From assembly GCA_029255685.2 (NCBI GenBank), contig CM055312.2, positions 1,760,649 through 1,824,648 on the forward strand: a stretch of 64,000 nt of DNA, given 5' to 3'. A program made the position numbers and the translations under genes. The DNA is from Silene conica (lineage: Eukaryota; Streptophyta; Magnoliopsida; Caryophyllales; Caryophyllaceae). Below are positions 10,757 through 20,991 of the stretch, one piece after another (position 1 is the stretch's first letter; every line of letters begins with the position of its first letter). The notes beneath the pieces are model-generated. The model saw only the letters and a list, made by a program, of their open reading frames with translations. It was not told the DNA's origin and searched no databases.

Positions 10757-12123
10757 CTTAATATGTAGCAGTAACAGAGGCAGAATTCTTTCCAAATATT
10801 TGAGTAAGACCCTCTGCTTCCGCGACGATGGCTGCCTTTTGAATTGCTTCTGCTTTGACAAGATGGTTCGGAAAAAAAAGATATATTTCAGATACAAGTA
10901 AGTTAAAACAATAGAAACTAAAGACCGTTCAAACTCCGCAAACCTGTGATGAAAATTCTGGGGAGTTCACAGCTTAATTGTACAACAGTTGAATTAGCTG
11001 CAGCAAAATAACAAAAGCGAAACCAAGATCAACTTCGGGACAGTCCTTGCATCCACTAGTTCAGACATAAGTTACAACAAACTAACCAGCCAGCATATCA
11101 GATCACAAATAAGACTACATGTCAGATGAAGAACTAACTTTACAATGAAAGGAACTTCGTGCGCACTTGTTGCAGTCATGCAGTGTTCATAAACCAGCAC
11201 GCTTTGTTACCTGCAACATATGCGTACCGCCAAAACAGCAGCAGCATATCACTAGTTCAGACATAAGTTACAACAAACTAACCAACCAGCATATCAGATC
11301 ACAAATATGACTACATGTCAGATGAAGAACTAACTTTACAATAAAAGGAACTTCGTGCGCACTTGTTGCAGTCATGCAGTGTTCATAAACCAGCACGCTT
11401 TGTTACCTGCAACATATATGCGTACAGCCAAAACAGCAGCAGCAATTCTGTAACAACAATTACCCTAATGTCTAAAAGGCCTGCGCCTACGGCATAATTA
11501 TATGTATGCAGCCTTACCCCTAAGTTGACTTGGCATAGAGAAATTGTTTTTGGATCACCATTTTTTTTAAGTACACATGTACATATGAAGGGCAAAAGGT
11601 AAAATATCCATAGCCATAAATATCATTTCAACGTAAAGTGAGGACAACTTGAAATCCAATTCTAAAGGCCATCGTAGAAGTCATCTGACAGTTTAACCAG
11701 TTAGCTTGAATAAGACTAAGCTCAGTGGGAACCAGAAATATTCATTCTCACAAGTACTAAATCCGGAATGTCTACTATTTTCATTTTTATTCTAAAAAGT
11801 GGTCATTTCTTACGCTTCTCATCTTCTGATATCACAATGAAAAAAAATAGGAGCCAATTTCACGCAACCAGCGTGATAGGTAAACTGGTTATTTCATAAC
11901 CATTTTACTGCCAAGTAGCTTCCGTAAGTCAGGAGACAAGTATGTAGTTATAAGCAAACTCAAGTGCCATACCCACACAGGAAAAAGAAAATTACAAATA
12001 TCTATTTTACAGATAGGGACAGGAAATTCCATCTGCATTCTGCAGCATCAGATTGTTGATAAGCTAAGTCAATAGGTGTGTAGCCGATGTTTGCCCGAAT
12101 TTTTTAAATGTCCCAGCTCCACC
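10757..12123 (-). pseudogene. Broken partial copy of CENP-X exons 4-6
   Basis: Three exon-like blocks match the intact gene at 13049-15815, in the same order and strand. Exon 6-like (10757-10849) reads 'EAIQKAAIVAEAEGLTQI', then loses 11 nt, shifting the frame. Exon 5-like (10944-10997) is 54 nt as in the real gene and reads 'STVVQLSCELPRIFIT'. Exon 4-like (12084-12123) reads 'GGAGTFKKFGQTS', but its donor GT has become CT. Exons 1-3 are absent. It arose by the tandem duplication that also copied the SOBIR1 3' end, and it cannot make the histone fold. Confidence 0.85.
11055..11445. repeat. 196-bp tandem duplication inside the CENP-X pseudo-copy
   Basis: The block starting ACTAGTTCAGACATAAG at 11055 recurs at 11251 with near identity (for example 'AACTTCGTGCGCACTTGTTG' in both). 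The homologous intron of the intact gene has this block once (about 13338-13730), so the doubling happened on this side. Confidence 0.8.
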
Positions 12124-12280
12124 CTGACACAGGCAAAATTTAAGGTACATAAGTTCAACATATATATCACGGAGTGTCTTAGGCGAACGATTATCATTAG
12201 GAGGTGCATACAACAAGTGCAGTTTCAAATACATTAACCCCGTCCCATTAACTATATAAACCTATATGCAGGCGAACGAT

Positions 12281-12426
12281 TATCCTAAGAGAGCACTAGA
12301 TCCTTAGCTAATGGGAAATGGATACTCCAGATTCTGAAAATTGCTTGCTTTTGCACTCTTGATGACCCTAAACAGAGGCCTGGTAGTAAGGACGTTAGGT
12401 GTATGTTGTCTCAAATTAATCATTAA
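12281..12426 (+). pseudogene. Truncated 3' end of SOBIR1
   Basis: The sequence matches SOBIR1 codons from about Tyr581 to the stop ('TATCCTAAGAGAGCAxTAGA' through 'CTCAAATTAATCATT'). It carries an in-frame TAG where the intact gene has AAG, and a 13-nt deletion around the 'YDEQM' codons. The 3' flank, including the polyadenylation region, is also copied. It has no promoter or N-terminal part. The left border adjoins CENP-X intron sequence, which marks the duplication junction. Confidence 0.9.
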
Positions 12427-12544
12427 AATTTAAACGTATATGCAGTTCGAATAATTGCAATATGGTAGTGTATGATATGTGATGCTTAAGCTAATAAAAA
12501 TGTCAGCAAAGCAAGTGTTATATATTAAAGCACGACATGCTTTT

Positions 12545-12985
12545 GTTGATTTGATATACCCTGGATTTAGATGTCTGTCAACTCTAGAACGGGCAGGTGA
12601 ATATAAGCGCCACATAAGACTGCAAATAATTCAACATTAAGGCCTTTTTCTTTTGGACCTGTAGTCACCCCTTTAAGTTTAGTTCCGATCTTATAAGTTC
12701 AATTCAGAAACGTTCAGTTTCAATTCAGATCATATAAGTTCAGTTCAGATCCAAAAAAAGTTTAGATCGATCTTAGAAGTTATGTTCAGAAAAGTTCATA
12801 TCCTATAAATTCAGTTGAGAAACGTTCAGATCCTATAAGCTCAGTGCAGATCATATAAGTTCAGTTCAGATTCACTTTCCTTTTAAGCAAATACTAACTC
12901 AACTTAATTTGATATACCCGGGTGTAGATGTCTGTCAACTCTAGTACGGGCAGGTGAACATAAGATTGCAAATAATTCAGCAGTA
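12545..12985. repeat. Extra duplication of the SOBIR1 3' flank with a degraded MITE between
   Basis: 'TTGATATACCC...GTCTGTCAACTC' followed by 'ACGGGCA' occurs at about 10597-10640, 12548-12600 and 12908-12952, so the SOBIR1 3' flank is present three times. Between the last two copies, from 12641, sits a region beginning TAA|GGCCTTTTTCTTTTGGAC with repeated 'AAGTTCAGTTCAGATC' words. It is a degraded relative of the PIF/Harbinger-like element at 20549. Confidence 0.65.
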
Positions 12986-13048
12986 AATAGAACATAGGTA
13001 TGACATAATGAGTTACCGACTTAACTAAATTTTAATTACTGCAGTACC

Positions 13049-15815
13049 TTAAAAGTCTAGCAGTAACTGAGGCAGAATTCTTTCCAAATGAGTTCCCTCA
13101 ATTTGAGTAAGGCCCTCTGCTTCAGCGACGGTGGCTGCCCTTTGAATCGCTTCTGTGTTAAAAAAGAGAAATATTAGAAGATAGTTAGAATAGCAGAAAC
13201 TAAAGACAGTCCAAGCTCCGCGAACCTGTGATGAAAACTCTGAGGAGTTCACAGCTCACTTTTACAGCAGTTGAATTAGCTGTAGCAAAATATCAAAAAC
13301 AAAATCAACATCAACCGCAGGACTGTCCTTGCATGGTCTAGTTCAGACATAAGTTACAACAAACTAACAAATCAGCACAGTAGATCACAAATAAGACTAA
13401 AAGTCAGTTGAGGAACTAACTTTACAATGAAAGAAACTTTGAGCGCAATTGTTGCTCTTAGAATATTGAAAATGGGTTTGGGCCTTACCCGAATGGAAAA
13501 AAGACGGACCACTTGACAAATAAAAGGGAGGTTCCATCCTAAACCAATTGGCAATAGGAGGAGTAGCCCCCTTGATTTATAAAGTGGTACAATCTCGCCT
13601 CTCCAAGCAATGTGGGACACTCACATGCGGGTTTTAAATTCGGTTGCAGAAATCATAAACCATCACTGCTTTGTTACCAATGACATGTATGCATACAGCT
13701 AAATCAGCAGCAGCAGTGCAGCAACAACAATTACCCCAGTGTCTAAAAGGCTTGCGCTTATGGCAGGAATGTATATTTGTATGTATACAGCCTAACCTTT
13801 AAGTTGATTTGGTAAAGAGAAATTGTTTTTGGATCACCATATTTCATTCTAGTTGGTCTTCCCTAATGCATTTTTACAATAATATGTAAACGGATCCAAA
13901 AACATACAAAAAATGGTTATAATAACTTCAAAAGAAAGTTATCAAAACCCGTTTTATACAAATCTTGTGTAAGACCGCCTTACACAAGAATTTGTGATTT
14001 TGTTCTTATGTACACATATATATGAAAGGAATCCACATGTAGATTGTAGAACATCATCCATAGCAGTGAATATTGTTTTCAACATAATGTGAAGACAACT
14101 AGAAATTGAATTCTAAAGGTCATCGAAGTAGTCATCCAACGGTTTGACCATTCAGCTTCAATGAGACCAAGTTCAGTGAGAACCAAAATATCATTCCCAC
14201 TAGTACTAAATCCAAAGTGTTGATTTTATTTACAGTTTTGTTCTACAAAAAGGTCGCTGCTCATCTTCTGATATCACAATGAAAAAAGTATGAGCTACTT
14301 TTACATTCAACTAGCGTGCACGGTAAACTGGTTGTTTCATAACATCTTTACTTACCAATTAGCTTCCTTAAGTCATGAGACGAGTGTCTAGTTATAAGCA
14401 AGTACAAGTGTCACATGGGAAAAAAGCGCAAGTTTTGACTTAACAAATAGCAAAGCGAAATTCCATCTCCATTCTGCAGCATCAAAAAGTTGATAAGCTA
14501 AGTCAACAAATGTGTACCCGATGTTGGCCGGACTTTTTTTAATGTCCCAGCTCCACCCTGAGACGGACAAAAATTTAGGTACGTTAACTTCAACATATGT
14601 ATTATTTCTTTGGTGATGATTATGGTTAAGAAGAACACACAACTAGAAGATTACAAACACCTTCAGAGCCTAAAGCATATTTACTATTTTCTGCAATGAA
14701 CAAAAACAGTCAAATACATTGGGTAACAAAGTGCAACCTTCACCTTAACATAATGCGGCGAAGGACTCCAAGCAGCATTAACATTATGCAAACTGATCTA
14801 ATTGCTTCTAACACCATGTAAAACTGAGCATATTGCTACTAACTTGTGTGAGCGTAAATCATTATATCGGAATGTACCCCCCTAAAATTCAGAAAAGCCA
14901 TAATAAAGAATAAACCTGAATTTCCGTCACAAAGTGATGAATCCTTCATTTCCAAAGTGCATCATGATAATAATATGATATAATACAACATACAAGTAGG
15001 TTGTGTCGAAAAATATGCAACAAAACTTATATGCTATCCTCATAGATCAAATTGATAAGTTCGACAACAAAATCAAAGAAATGGCCATAAAACTAATAAG
15101 TTATAACGCAAACATAAAAATGCAGTCTTAACAACTATCAAGCAGTACAATTAGTTCTAGTTCATGAAAAAATCAAAGAGACGGCAATTAATTCGAAACG
15201 AAACGTATTATCAGAAGCTTATACAGAACTTAGAACACAAGCATCAGAATGAAACTCCAACAGCTGCGCAACATACACAATAACATCGGAAAACGCACAA
15301 TTCGAGTCATAACCTAACAAACAGTACTATTACACACAGATTAGGTATATGAATCCTTCAAAATTTCATCTAAATTTACTAATGCAGTAACATATAACAA
15401 ATTACTAGAATTCAAACGACTTCAGAAAAATACAAAACCAAACAATTCCTCCGGAAAACCTAACTAAATTCAGCTTTAATGAAACAAAAATTAACCTCTA
15501 GATCACCGTTATCAGTTCCTTCGTTTTTCTCTCTCTCTGCATCAATTAAGCCATAATAATTACACAATTGCATGTAAAACCATAATCAAATAAATCTCTT
15601 GAATTACATGAAAAGTGAAGAGAAGAGAAAACCGTATGCTTTTCGGCGCCATACGAGCTTGAAAATGGCGTGAATTAGGTCCTGAATATAATTTTTCAAA
15701 TTAACAATTAGTTAGCAGAAAAATCAAAATCAATCAATTGCATTAAGAATTTACAGATATATAAGAGATAATAGGAAAGACGATAGTAACGTACTGGATC
15801 GAAGGTGTCCGCCAT
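13049..15815 (-). CDS. MHF2: Centromere protein X / MHF2 histone-fold protein
   Basis: Six small exons read on the minus strand: 15795-15815, 15633-15681, 15496-15536, 14518-14557, 13226-13279 and 13049-13152. All introns have GT-AG borders and the phases agree. Together they give 309 nt, or 102 residues plus stop. The protein starts 'MADTFDPDLIHAIFKLVWRR' and ends 'GTHLERILPQLLLDF', which are the conserved ends of plant CENP-X. 'VSCELLRVFITEAIQRAA' is the central histone-fold helix. CENP-X pairs with CENP-S (MHF1) and, in known biology, works with FANCM at replication forks and limits meiotic crossovers. The start sits in CAACAATGG. A broken copy of exons 4-6 lies 3' of it at 10757-12123. 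Confidence 0.93.
13451..13647. mobile_element. 187-bp insertion in CENP-X intron 4, 5-bp target duplication
   Basis: The matching intron in the pseudo-copy lacks this block. The insert (13456-13642) is flanked by GTTGC at 13451-13455 and 13643-13647. It contains 'AAGCAATGTGGGACACTCAC' and 'GGTTTGGGCCTTACCC', words of a type I recall from small non-coding LTR-derived elements of plants, but its ends are not the canonical TG...CA. Class is uncertain. Confidence 0.6.
13957..13997. repeat. Short hairpin in CENP-X intron 4
   Basis: The arms ACAAATCTTGTGTAAG and CTTACACAAGAATTTGT pair almost perfectly around a 5-base loop. It is probably the residue of a MITE end. Confidence 0.5.
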
Positions 15816-15819
15816 TGTT

Positions 15820-16535
15820 GATTGCAAGGTTGTGTCGTTACTTGTTAGTTCGTCTTTTTTTTCCTTCCTTTCAAATTCGGAAGGGAATATTGAACACGAA
15901 ATGGCGTTCCCGCTTTGTCAGTCCGCCACGAAAAATTTCTTGGTACGGCACCGTATTACTCCGTATTATTTTTGGATCAATAGATTTTTCTACAAACTGA
16001 TATAACCGTTTAAGATTAAAATGACTTAAATATACCTCACTTGTATAGATAAGACAAGTTTTTTTTGCTAATATCTCGACATTTTTGATTGGGTCGTGTT
16101 TTTTTACCTACGGATTTTACTATTTCACATACAATATTTACATATTTACCTTTGTCATTTTTTCGCATTCCTTTCAACCCGACCAATACAACTCACCCCA
16201 CCCTTCGAAAACCTCTCTCCTACTCCCTCCCTCCCGCCGGTCAACTCACCAGTGGCACCACCACCGACCCACCGCGTAGCCATCTCACAATGACAAGAAC
16301 TATGTGCGTGGACCAAGTGTTGGCTGTGAAACTACAACATACCAATTCCACAATGACAATTTTTTTATGCTGAGATAAACGTATTTGCAATTCCCATGAA
16401 AATTAGTTAAAGGACAACAGATCATTCAATATGCACATAAAATTTGCATCAACTCCAGTTTATTGCTCAAAGTTTGTATGTTGAAAGTTATTCAATAGTA
16501 GACACCAAGGTAATTGCAAGTTACCATCTCTCCGA
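15820..16535. other. Intergenic upstream of CENP-X
   Basis: It holds the CENP-X 5' flank, a TACTCCGTA 9-mer at 15957-15965 and a CT/CCACC-rich part at 16200-16280. The short open frames here show no domain. I see no gene. Confidence 0.4.
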
Positions 16536-16539
16536 CAGC

Positions 16540-16605
16540 CTCGCCACGGCCACTGACCCTACTGGCCGATTATGCCCTTCTAAAACACCCAAGCAACCAT
16601 AAAGG
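16540..16605 (-). pseudogene. Fragment of the JINGUBANG-like WD40 gene
   Basis: Read on the minus strand it gives 'YGCLGVLEGHNRPVGSVAVA', matching 'YRCLGILEGHSRPVRSVAMT' in the intact gene at 31011-32309. About three quarters of the bases agree over 66 bp. No other part of the gene is present. It is a captured or relic exon piece 15 kb from its likely source. Confidence 0.65.
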
Positions 16606-17537
16606 TAATACTCCTCCCTTTTACGAAGTGGTGTACTCGGTCGAGTACAAATAACTAGATTTTAAGATCAGAGTCTGTCAGAATGTACTCGGTTGAGTAT
16701 GAGAGTATTCGGTCAAATACGGCTTACACGGTCGAGAACCTTGGTTCAGTGTCGGTTCCGCATGACGTTAATTAAAGAAAACGGGAATTTACAAATCATT
16801 CTTCATTACGCTAATCTTTTACAAAAAATAGTTTTTCTCTCAAGCATAAACCCTAATCTCCTCTAATTAGCATCTCGCAAGGATCGCAACGTGTGTCGAT
16901 CATCTTAGTTTGTACGTCTACCGTCGTTTCAAGTAAGTTTCCCTTTTAGTGTTATCGATTGATATGTTGTTAGGGTTTGTAGTGCCCTTAGACAGTTAGT
17001 AATGAGATGTAAAACCCCTCGCGAAGCGGAAATATAAACATACAAAAGTACAAAAAAATGCAGCGGAATAAAAACTTTTTAAAGAAACAACATGCGAGAA
17101 GTCTTAAACTGAAACTAGAAACAGAACTGTTATAAACAACAATAAATAAGTAGCAGTTCTAAGTATCAAACCAAAACATAAATACAAGCCTGGGATGGAA
17201 CATCCCTACCGGCACCAAAACAAAGTATCAAAAGTCTAACAGTCTAGCTAACGATAGGGTATAAGTCATATGATGATGGATCATCACTCGCTAGCCCTCC
17301 TGTGATCCCATCTCCAACCAGCATGTACCTACATACATGAAAACATGTACGCCACAATCAGTGGGGAGTGACTAGAGTTCTCCTAGCCACCTTTTGTGAC
17401 AACACGTAACACATAATACAATACAGAATACTCCAACATATAACAACATGTGAAGCATAAACATCTCATCATCTGATCTCTTACTATCATGCGATTACAA
17501 TGCACGGCTCTCAACCAACTTCATAAACAAATAGGAA

Positions 17538-17582
17538 GGAGAGCCGGTTTCCCTACTGGTTACCCAGTCGGGGGGTCTTTCA
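17538..17582. repeat. Left bracket of the 17.7-kb array
   Basis: GAGAGCCGGTTTCCC, then GGTTACCC and CGGGGGGTCT, recurs in the same order and orientation at 18327-18369. The two copies lie on either side of the array. Confidence 0.75.
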
Positions 17583-17729
17583 ATCCAACTATTTATGAAA
17601 CCGAACAAGAGTCATCCAATGCCTTGGATGATTTAGCCACAATCAAATAAACATCAATAACTCATCATGCATATCTGACACTGTACCATCATCTAGGCAA
17701 GCAGATAAAACATCCATAACACTAGCAAC

Positions 17730-18215
17730 GGGTCCAGAGGTGAACTTAACACATATCCCATTACTACACTATGTCGGGTCCAGAGGTGAACTTAACACAT
17801 ATCCCAACATCCAATCAAGTAAAGGGTCCAGAGGTAAACTTAACACATATCCCTAAACTTACAATCATGAAAAGGGTCCAGAGGTGAACTTAACACATAT
17901 CCCTAATCATCCAAAAGCAAAGGGTCCAGAGGTGAGCTTAACACATATCCCAATGCTACAAACATGTATTGGGTCCAGAGGTGAGCTTAACACATATCCC
18001 AATACGCAGCCACCGCACAACGGGTCCAGAGGTGAGCTTAACACATATCCCGTGTACGACAACCGATCACGTGTCAGGTCCAGAGGTGAGCTTAACACAT
18101 ATCCTGACACGCCCAAGCAAAACACGTAACGGGTCCAGAGGTGAGCTTAACACATATCCCGTCACGCGACATATAAACACGTAGTGGGTCCAGAGGTGAA
18201 CTTAACACATATCCC
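17730..18215. repeat. Ten-copy array of a 30-bp repeat with unique spacers
   Basis: The unit starts GGGTCCAGAGGTGA and ends TTAACACATATCCC. Copies begin at 17730, 17776, 17824, 17874, 17922, 17971, 18022, 18076, 18131 and 18186. The spacing grows from 46 to 55 bp. Spacers of 16-25 bp differ from one another, except that the last ones are related. Each unit's outer GGG/CCC is extended by flanking bases that are complementary within a copy but differ between copies, for example GTGTCAGG/CCTGACAC at copy 8 and GTATTGGG/CCCAATAC at copy 6. This is not a prokaryotic CRISPR: the host is a plant and there are no cas genes. Confidence 0.9.
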
Positions 18216-18326
18216 ACCACGCGACAACCAATGTAACCACTAACATCCAAAGGTAGAAACTAACCTATAGTTCTAACTTCTTAATCCTCTAATCAACACT
18301 TAATTGATCCCGGGAACTAAGACGAG

Positions 18327-18369
18327 GGAGAGCCGGTTTCCCTTTCGGTTACCCGACCGGGGGGTCTCT
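18327..18369. repeat. Right bracket of the 17.7-kb array
   Basis: Direct repeat of the left bracket: GAGAGCCGGTTTCCC, GGTTACCCGACC, GGGGGGTCT. It is followed, as on the left, by AC/CT-rich sequence and a 'CCGAAC' word. Confidence 0.75.
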
Positions 18370-18517
18370 ATCCTCACTCTATTCCCGAACCCAATATAGT
18401 GTTGCCCGTACACCGGGGACCTCAAATATATATCACGGGTATACAAAACGAGTTTCAAATAAAACTGATTAACCGTTTGAAAGTTACACAAGAAAACAAT
18501 TCAAAACAGCCTTCAGG

Positions 18518-18818
18518 GATCCCCAGCCGGTCGGCCGGCTGGTGGTCCCTCAGCCTACGCCTCTTTGAAACAATGGAAACAACACAAAGGATCCCCATAT
18601 GCACTCCCAGCCGGTTGGCAGGCGGCCGGTCTGCCGGCTGGGCTCCCTTTCTTCCTAGGTTTTTTCGCAAAACAACGCTAAACAAATTGACTACCAGCCG
18701 GTCGGCAGGCAGCCGGTCGGCCGGCTGGCAGTACAAGGCCAACATTCTCAAAAGTTACGAAAAACACACAAATGTTCTCCCAGCCGGTCGACCGGCGGCC
18801 GGTCGGTCGACCGGCTCA
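18518..18818. repeat. Four GC-rich palindromic clusters
   Basis: CCAGCCGG...CCGGCTGG-type near-palindromes lie at about 18521, 18608, 18691 and 18780, spaced 80-90 bp. They are built from CCGGTCGGCCGG or CGACCGG words in an otherwise AT-rich stretch, and lie inside the LTR-like element. Confidence 0.75.
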
Positions 18819-20545
18819 GAGAGCCTGATCGTAGAATCGCAAAATCGCAATATGAGGAAAACTTCATAAATCGACCTAAAAACTTCAAAATTGCTACACA
18901 TGGTATTTACCCAACATTACCAATCATCAATTACATCCTATCTAGCAGCAAACAAGTCCCATAACAATCCTCAAACGAATTTAACAAGTATCCGTCGCAA
19001 TTTATGAAAAACCGAAAATGAACTTAAGAACACATAACAACATCTTAGAACATGAATTCTTCACATATTAAACATCCTAAACATGTTACTATGTCCTTTG
19101 AACAATAAACATCAACAAAACAGAAACTAACACAAGAATCGCAACAAAAGTGCTAATATACACACAAAGGCCGAGTTATCTCATTATCGTCACCTTTCAA
19201 GCTTTTCCGGCTAAAGATCCTCCTCAACCAAGTAGCTATCGACCTCCGGATCGTCTAAGCCCACTCCTACAAACAAAGAAAACGGAATTTAGTACATAAA
19301 CGATTCCTTACCAAAACGGACAGATTTTTTGAAATGAAAGAAATGGAAAACTAAAGTGATAGATGGCTTGGAAATCGAATGAGAATTCCGAAAATGATAT
19401 TTTTACCTTGATTTGATCGACGAATGATGAAGAATTTCTCAAAAGAAGGAGGAATAAAATGGAGGTTTTATGAGAAGTTTAACAGTGGAAATGAGTTGAA
19501 GGAGAAGCAATATGTCGACATTGAGGTTTTTAAGGGTACAAGTGAGCTGTCCTTTCCGTATTATGAAACGGGTTAGGAAATTAGAACGGATATTTGAGTC
19601 GGGAACTTAACCTTGCCAAGTGCATATTCGTCTTAAGGACTTGAGGTTCTTAAGACGGATCTAACTTATTAAATTAAAATCTTTGAAATAAATTATTAAA
19701 ATATTATTTTATTACATAAAATAATTTAAAACGCTTAAATTAGATTTTACGAAAATACGGGATGTTACATGGGAATTATATGTTGATATAAGAGGAGGAT
19801 TCGTAGAAGAACGCTTGTGATTTTCTTATCGTGTTAATTGCCTTGAGGTAGGCTTTTCCTACTCCATTTTCTGTTATTTGTTGGATGCGACGATGTATGG
19901 TTATGAATTGATTGATACATATGATTATAATGATTATTATGAGATTGTTATTTGTTTGGGACCATTATCGGGAGATGAATCTCAACCCCATTGTCGCCCT
20001 TCATGGCTCCCGTCACAAAGAGAATGTGCATATTAAAGATCTAAGTACCGCTTGTTGCGATGAGCGGGGTAGGGTGGTATGATTGCGGTCTCCACCAGGA
20101 TTACCTGTTGCGACGGGAGTCTAGCAGGGCTACATGTTACGATGTGTAGCCAGATACGGGATAACTGATTGAATATTAATATATCATTGTGTATGATATT
20201 ATTAGTGACGAGCTATGAATGAAGTGACTGACGTGTGTATATTATGTGTGTTGTGATAATCCATTGGTCATGGTGAGCAGATTCTTAGCAGGTACCTCGT
20301 GATGATATGATTGAGGCTGAGAATGGAGAACGAGTCATCATATAGAGTAGCTAATTTTAGTTTCCGTTGACATTTGTACTTCAATTATTTGGTTTGATTT
20401 TGGTTATGGATTTAGTTGTATTCACCTTGTAATAAATTTTTACTTAATTGTTTATTTTGATATTCTGCATCGGGTAACCGATATGATAACACTTTCATAG
20501 GCTGAAAGTCCTTGTTAAAGGCCCCAAATTATGGGGGTGTTACAA

Positions 20546-20898
20546 TAAGGCCCTGTTCTTTTGGACTGAAACTTAACTGAACTGAACTGAACTGAACTTA
20601 TAGGATCTGAACTGAACTGAACTGAACTTATAGGAACTGAACTGAACTTATAGGAACTGAACTTAACTGAACTTATAGGAACTGAACTGAACTGAACTTA
20701 TAGGAACTGAACTGAACTTATAGGAACTGAACTGAACTGAACTGAACTTATAGGAACTGAACTGAACTTATAGGATCTGAACTGAACTTAACTTATAGGA
20801 TCTGAACTGAACTTAACTTATATGATCTGAACTTAATTTATAAAATACGAACTTAATTAACTTTATTTTAATTTAAGTTAACTATTATTATTATTATT

Positions 20899-20940
<42 letters not shown>

Positions 20941-20958
20941 ATTATTATTGTTATTGTT

Positions 20959-20991
<33 letters not shown>

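Larger units (their letters stand above)
17003..19774. mobile_element. Nested LTR-like element, possibly a solo LTR (Ty3/gypsy-like)
   Basis: It spans 17008-19769 (2,762 bp). The ends are TGTAAAACCCC and GGGATGTTACA, that is TG...CA with a short inverted match. The flanks are TGAGA and TGGGA, which may be a 5-bp target duplication that has since diverged by one base. No gag or pol is coded. It contains the bracketed 10-copy array (17730-18215) and four GC-rich palindromes. A solo LTR is the simplest reading; another non-coding element class is possible. Confidence 0.5.
16610..20544. mobile_element. Outer LTR-like remnant split by a nested element
   Basis: The right end is GGGGGTGTTACA at 20544. 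The left border is not clear (somewhere near 16610). The left part has repeated 'ACTCGGTCGAGTAC'-type words (16636, 16690, 16720). The right part (19770-20544) has GC-rich motifs such as 'GCGATGAGCGGGGTAGGG' and 'GTTGCGACGGGAGTC'. The TGTTACA end fits the LTRs of some Ty3/gypsy chromovirus elements. No coding region is left, so it looks like a broken solo-LTR-like fossil. Confidence 0.35.

Noticed and set aside
14388-14642. Separate 84-residue gene on the minus strand
   Set aside because: The frame only overlaps CENP-X exon 4 (14518-14557) plus intron. The coding-like words come from that exon.
17884-18184. Repetitive peptide genes
   Set aside because: Translations of the 30-bp array. All frames are open because the unit lacks stops.
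17730-18215. CRISPR array
   Set aside because: Repeat-spacer layout is similar, but the genome is plant, there are no cas genes, and the array lies inside an LTR-like element. Listed as an unusual tandem repeat instead.
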